Source: Acephala macrosclerotiorum
Taxonomy: Eukaryota; Ascomycota; Leotiomycetes; Helotiales; Mollisiaceae
Length of the DNA: 20,741 nt
Assembly (NCBI GenBank): GCA_014904845.1
Contig: MU119759.1
Coordinates: 1-20,741, forward strand
Direction of reading: 5' to 3'
Shown here: piece by piece, positions 20,040 to 20,741 of the stretch
How positions within the stretch are numbered: the first letter of the stretch is position 1
Layout of the letters: each line of letters opens with the position of its first letter
The notes under the pieces: model-generated
Databases searched by the model: none
The model's input: only the letters and a program-made list of their open reading frames with translations
Told to the model about the DNA's origin: nothing
Position numbers and translations under genes: made by a program

Positions 20040-20195
20040 AATAATTATTATTATTATTATTTTATATTTATTTTCAAAATAAAAATTTTATATTTCGAGT
20101 TTTATTTTTTAAATAATTAAAATTTAAAATTTTTTTATATACGTTTAAATTATTTATTAATAATGTAATATTTTTAATATAATATTAATATTAAT
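20040..20195 (-). repeat. Repeat family R1, copy 4 (inverted, partial)
   Basis: It contains, on the minus strand, the R1 blocks aatttaaacgtatat, ttttaattatttaaaaaata, aaactcgaaatataaaa and atttttattttgaaaataa. The last reads atttcgaaaataa in other copies, a CpG-to-TpG difference on the minus strand. About 30 bp present in copies 1-3 between the acgtatat and ttaattattta blocks are missing. The outer edges are uncertain. Confidence 0.68.
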
Positions 20196-20671
20196 TAATA
20201 ATTATTTTTAATTACAAATTAATAAAAATTTATTAAAAGAAATAAAATATAATAAATTAAAAATATTAATAAATTTATTATAAAAAGTACTAAAAAATCT
20301 CGATCGAATATCGTTAAAAATTATTAAATTATAAAAAGATTTTATTATTTTTTTTTATAAAAACGAAATTAAAATATTTAATTATTTTTCGAAAATTTAA
20401 AAAAATCAATTATAAAAAAATTCGTACTTTTAAATAATTAATTCGAATTTACGTTTATTATATAAAATAATATTATTTTACAAAAAATTTAATTAAATAA
20501 TTAATTAAAATATTATATTTATTATTTGATTTTAAATATTATATTAAATCGATATTATTTTTTATTTTTTATTTTAATTACATTTATTTTTTATAATATC
20601 GAATTAATTGATCGAATAATATATTAATATTAAATTACGATTATATGAAATTTTTATAAATTATTATTAAA
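20196..20671. other. AT-rich gene desert, segment 12
   Basis: Scattered CpGs (ctcgatcgaatatcg near 20299) and no gene, RNA or repeat that I can align. Confidence 0.6.
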
Positions 20672-20717
20672 AAACGTTTTATAAAAACGTTTATTATAAA
20701 CGTTTAATTAAACGTTT
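20672..20717. repeat. Array of four AAACGTTT palindromes
   Basis: The 8-bp palindrome AAACGTTT occurs at 20672, 20685, 20698 and 20710, so the start-to-start spacing is 13, 13 and 12 bases, with tat/att-rich spacers. The array ends 24 bases before the window edge and does not continue there. It could be a short decayed tandem repeat or a cluster of binding sites; nothing nearby tells which. Confidence 0.8.
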
Positions 20718-20741
20718 ATTAAAAATATTTATTTTTATATT

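Noticed and set aside
20672..20717. Telomere-related repeat at the right end
   Set aside because: The units do not resemble TTAGGG even allowing for G-to-A decay, spacing is 12-13 bp, and the array stops before the window edge.
1..20741. Mitochondrial intergenic DNA with G+C clusters, as in yeasts
   Set aside because: Such DNA is also AT-rich with G+C clusters, but I found no mitochondrial gene or tRNA in 20 kb, and selective survival of CpG together with dispersed diverged repeats fits RIP better. It is not fully excluded.
1..20741. CRISPR array, rRNA or tRNA genes, prokaryotic operon
   Set aside because: No regularly spaced identical repeats with unique spacers, no conserved rRNA blocks, no tRNA cloverleaf, and no coding frames occur on either strand.

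Overview
This window holds no gene that I can support. It is about 20 kb of extremely A+T-rich DNA: lines I sampled run near 5% G+C by eye, and one run of 208 bases has no G or C at all. A single G+C-rich island of about 0.6 kb sits near 12.5-13.1 kb. The few C and G bases left in the desert are mostly in CpG dinucleotides (tcga, acgt, ttcg, cgaa), while CpA, CpT and CpC and their complements are almost gone. That is the footprint of C-to-T hypermutation on both strands that spares CpG. The best fit is a filamentous ascomycete (Pezizomycotina) AT-isochore made by repeat-induced point mutation (RIP) of old transposon copies, possibly heterochromatin or part of a regional centromere. No genus can be named from the sequence, and the assignment rests on mutation pattern, not on a marker gene.

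Layout. Bases 1-49 are a pure poly-A tract at the window edge. Bases 50-12419 and 13185-20741 are decayed desert. Within it several families of old repeats can still be aligned by eye. Family R1 has four copies (near 5.6, 10.6, 17.2 and 20.0 kb, the last two inverted). Family R2 has four copies plus a fragment (near 0.2, 1.3, 2.3, 11.3 inverted, 15.6 kb). R3 is a pair (11.7 and 14.3 kb), R4 is a pair (15.8 and 18.8 kb), and R5 is a degenerate cluster (17.5-18.5 kb). Their copies differ largely by C/T and G/A changes, and CpGs kept in one copy are often TpG, CpA or TpA in another.

The G+C-rich island (about 12492-13104) is the one stretch that escaped. It is built of structured, non-coding modules: a 9-bp-stem hairpin, four copies of a 19-nt G/C-rich hairpin (CCAGGGGG...CCCCCTGG type), two long direct repeats 206 bp apart, three copies of a 38-bp module, and a 12-bp palindrome with a decayed second copy. 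The repeats differ almost only by transitions, so the island records the mutation process before saturation. An 11-bp inverted repeat at 12420-12430 and 13174-13184 may mark the ends of a 765-bp non-autonomous element, but this is tentative. The window ends in a short regular array of AAACGTTT palindromes.

There is no operon, pathway or protein system to describe. The interest lies in the mutation pattern, the escaped element, and the decayed repeat families that could be realigned to recover their ancestors.
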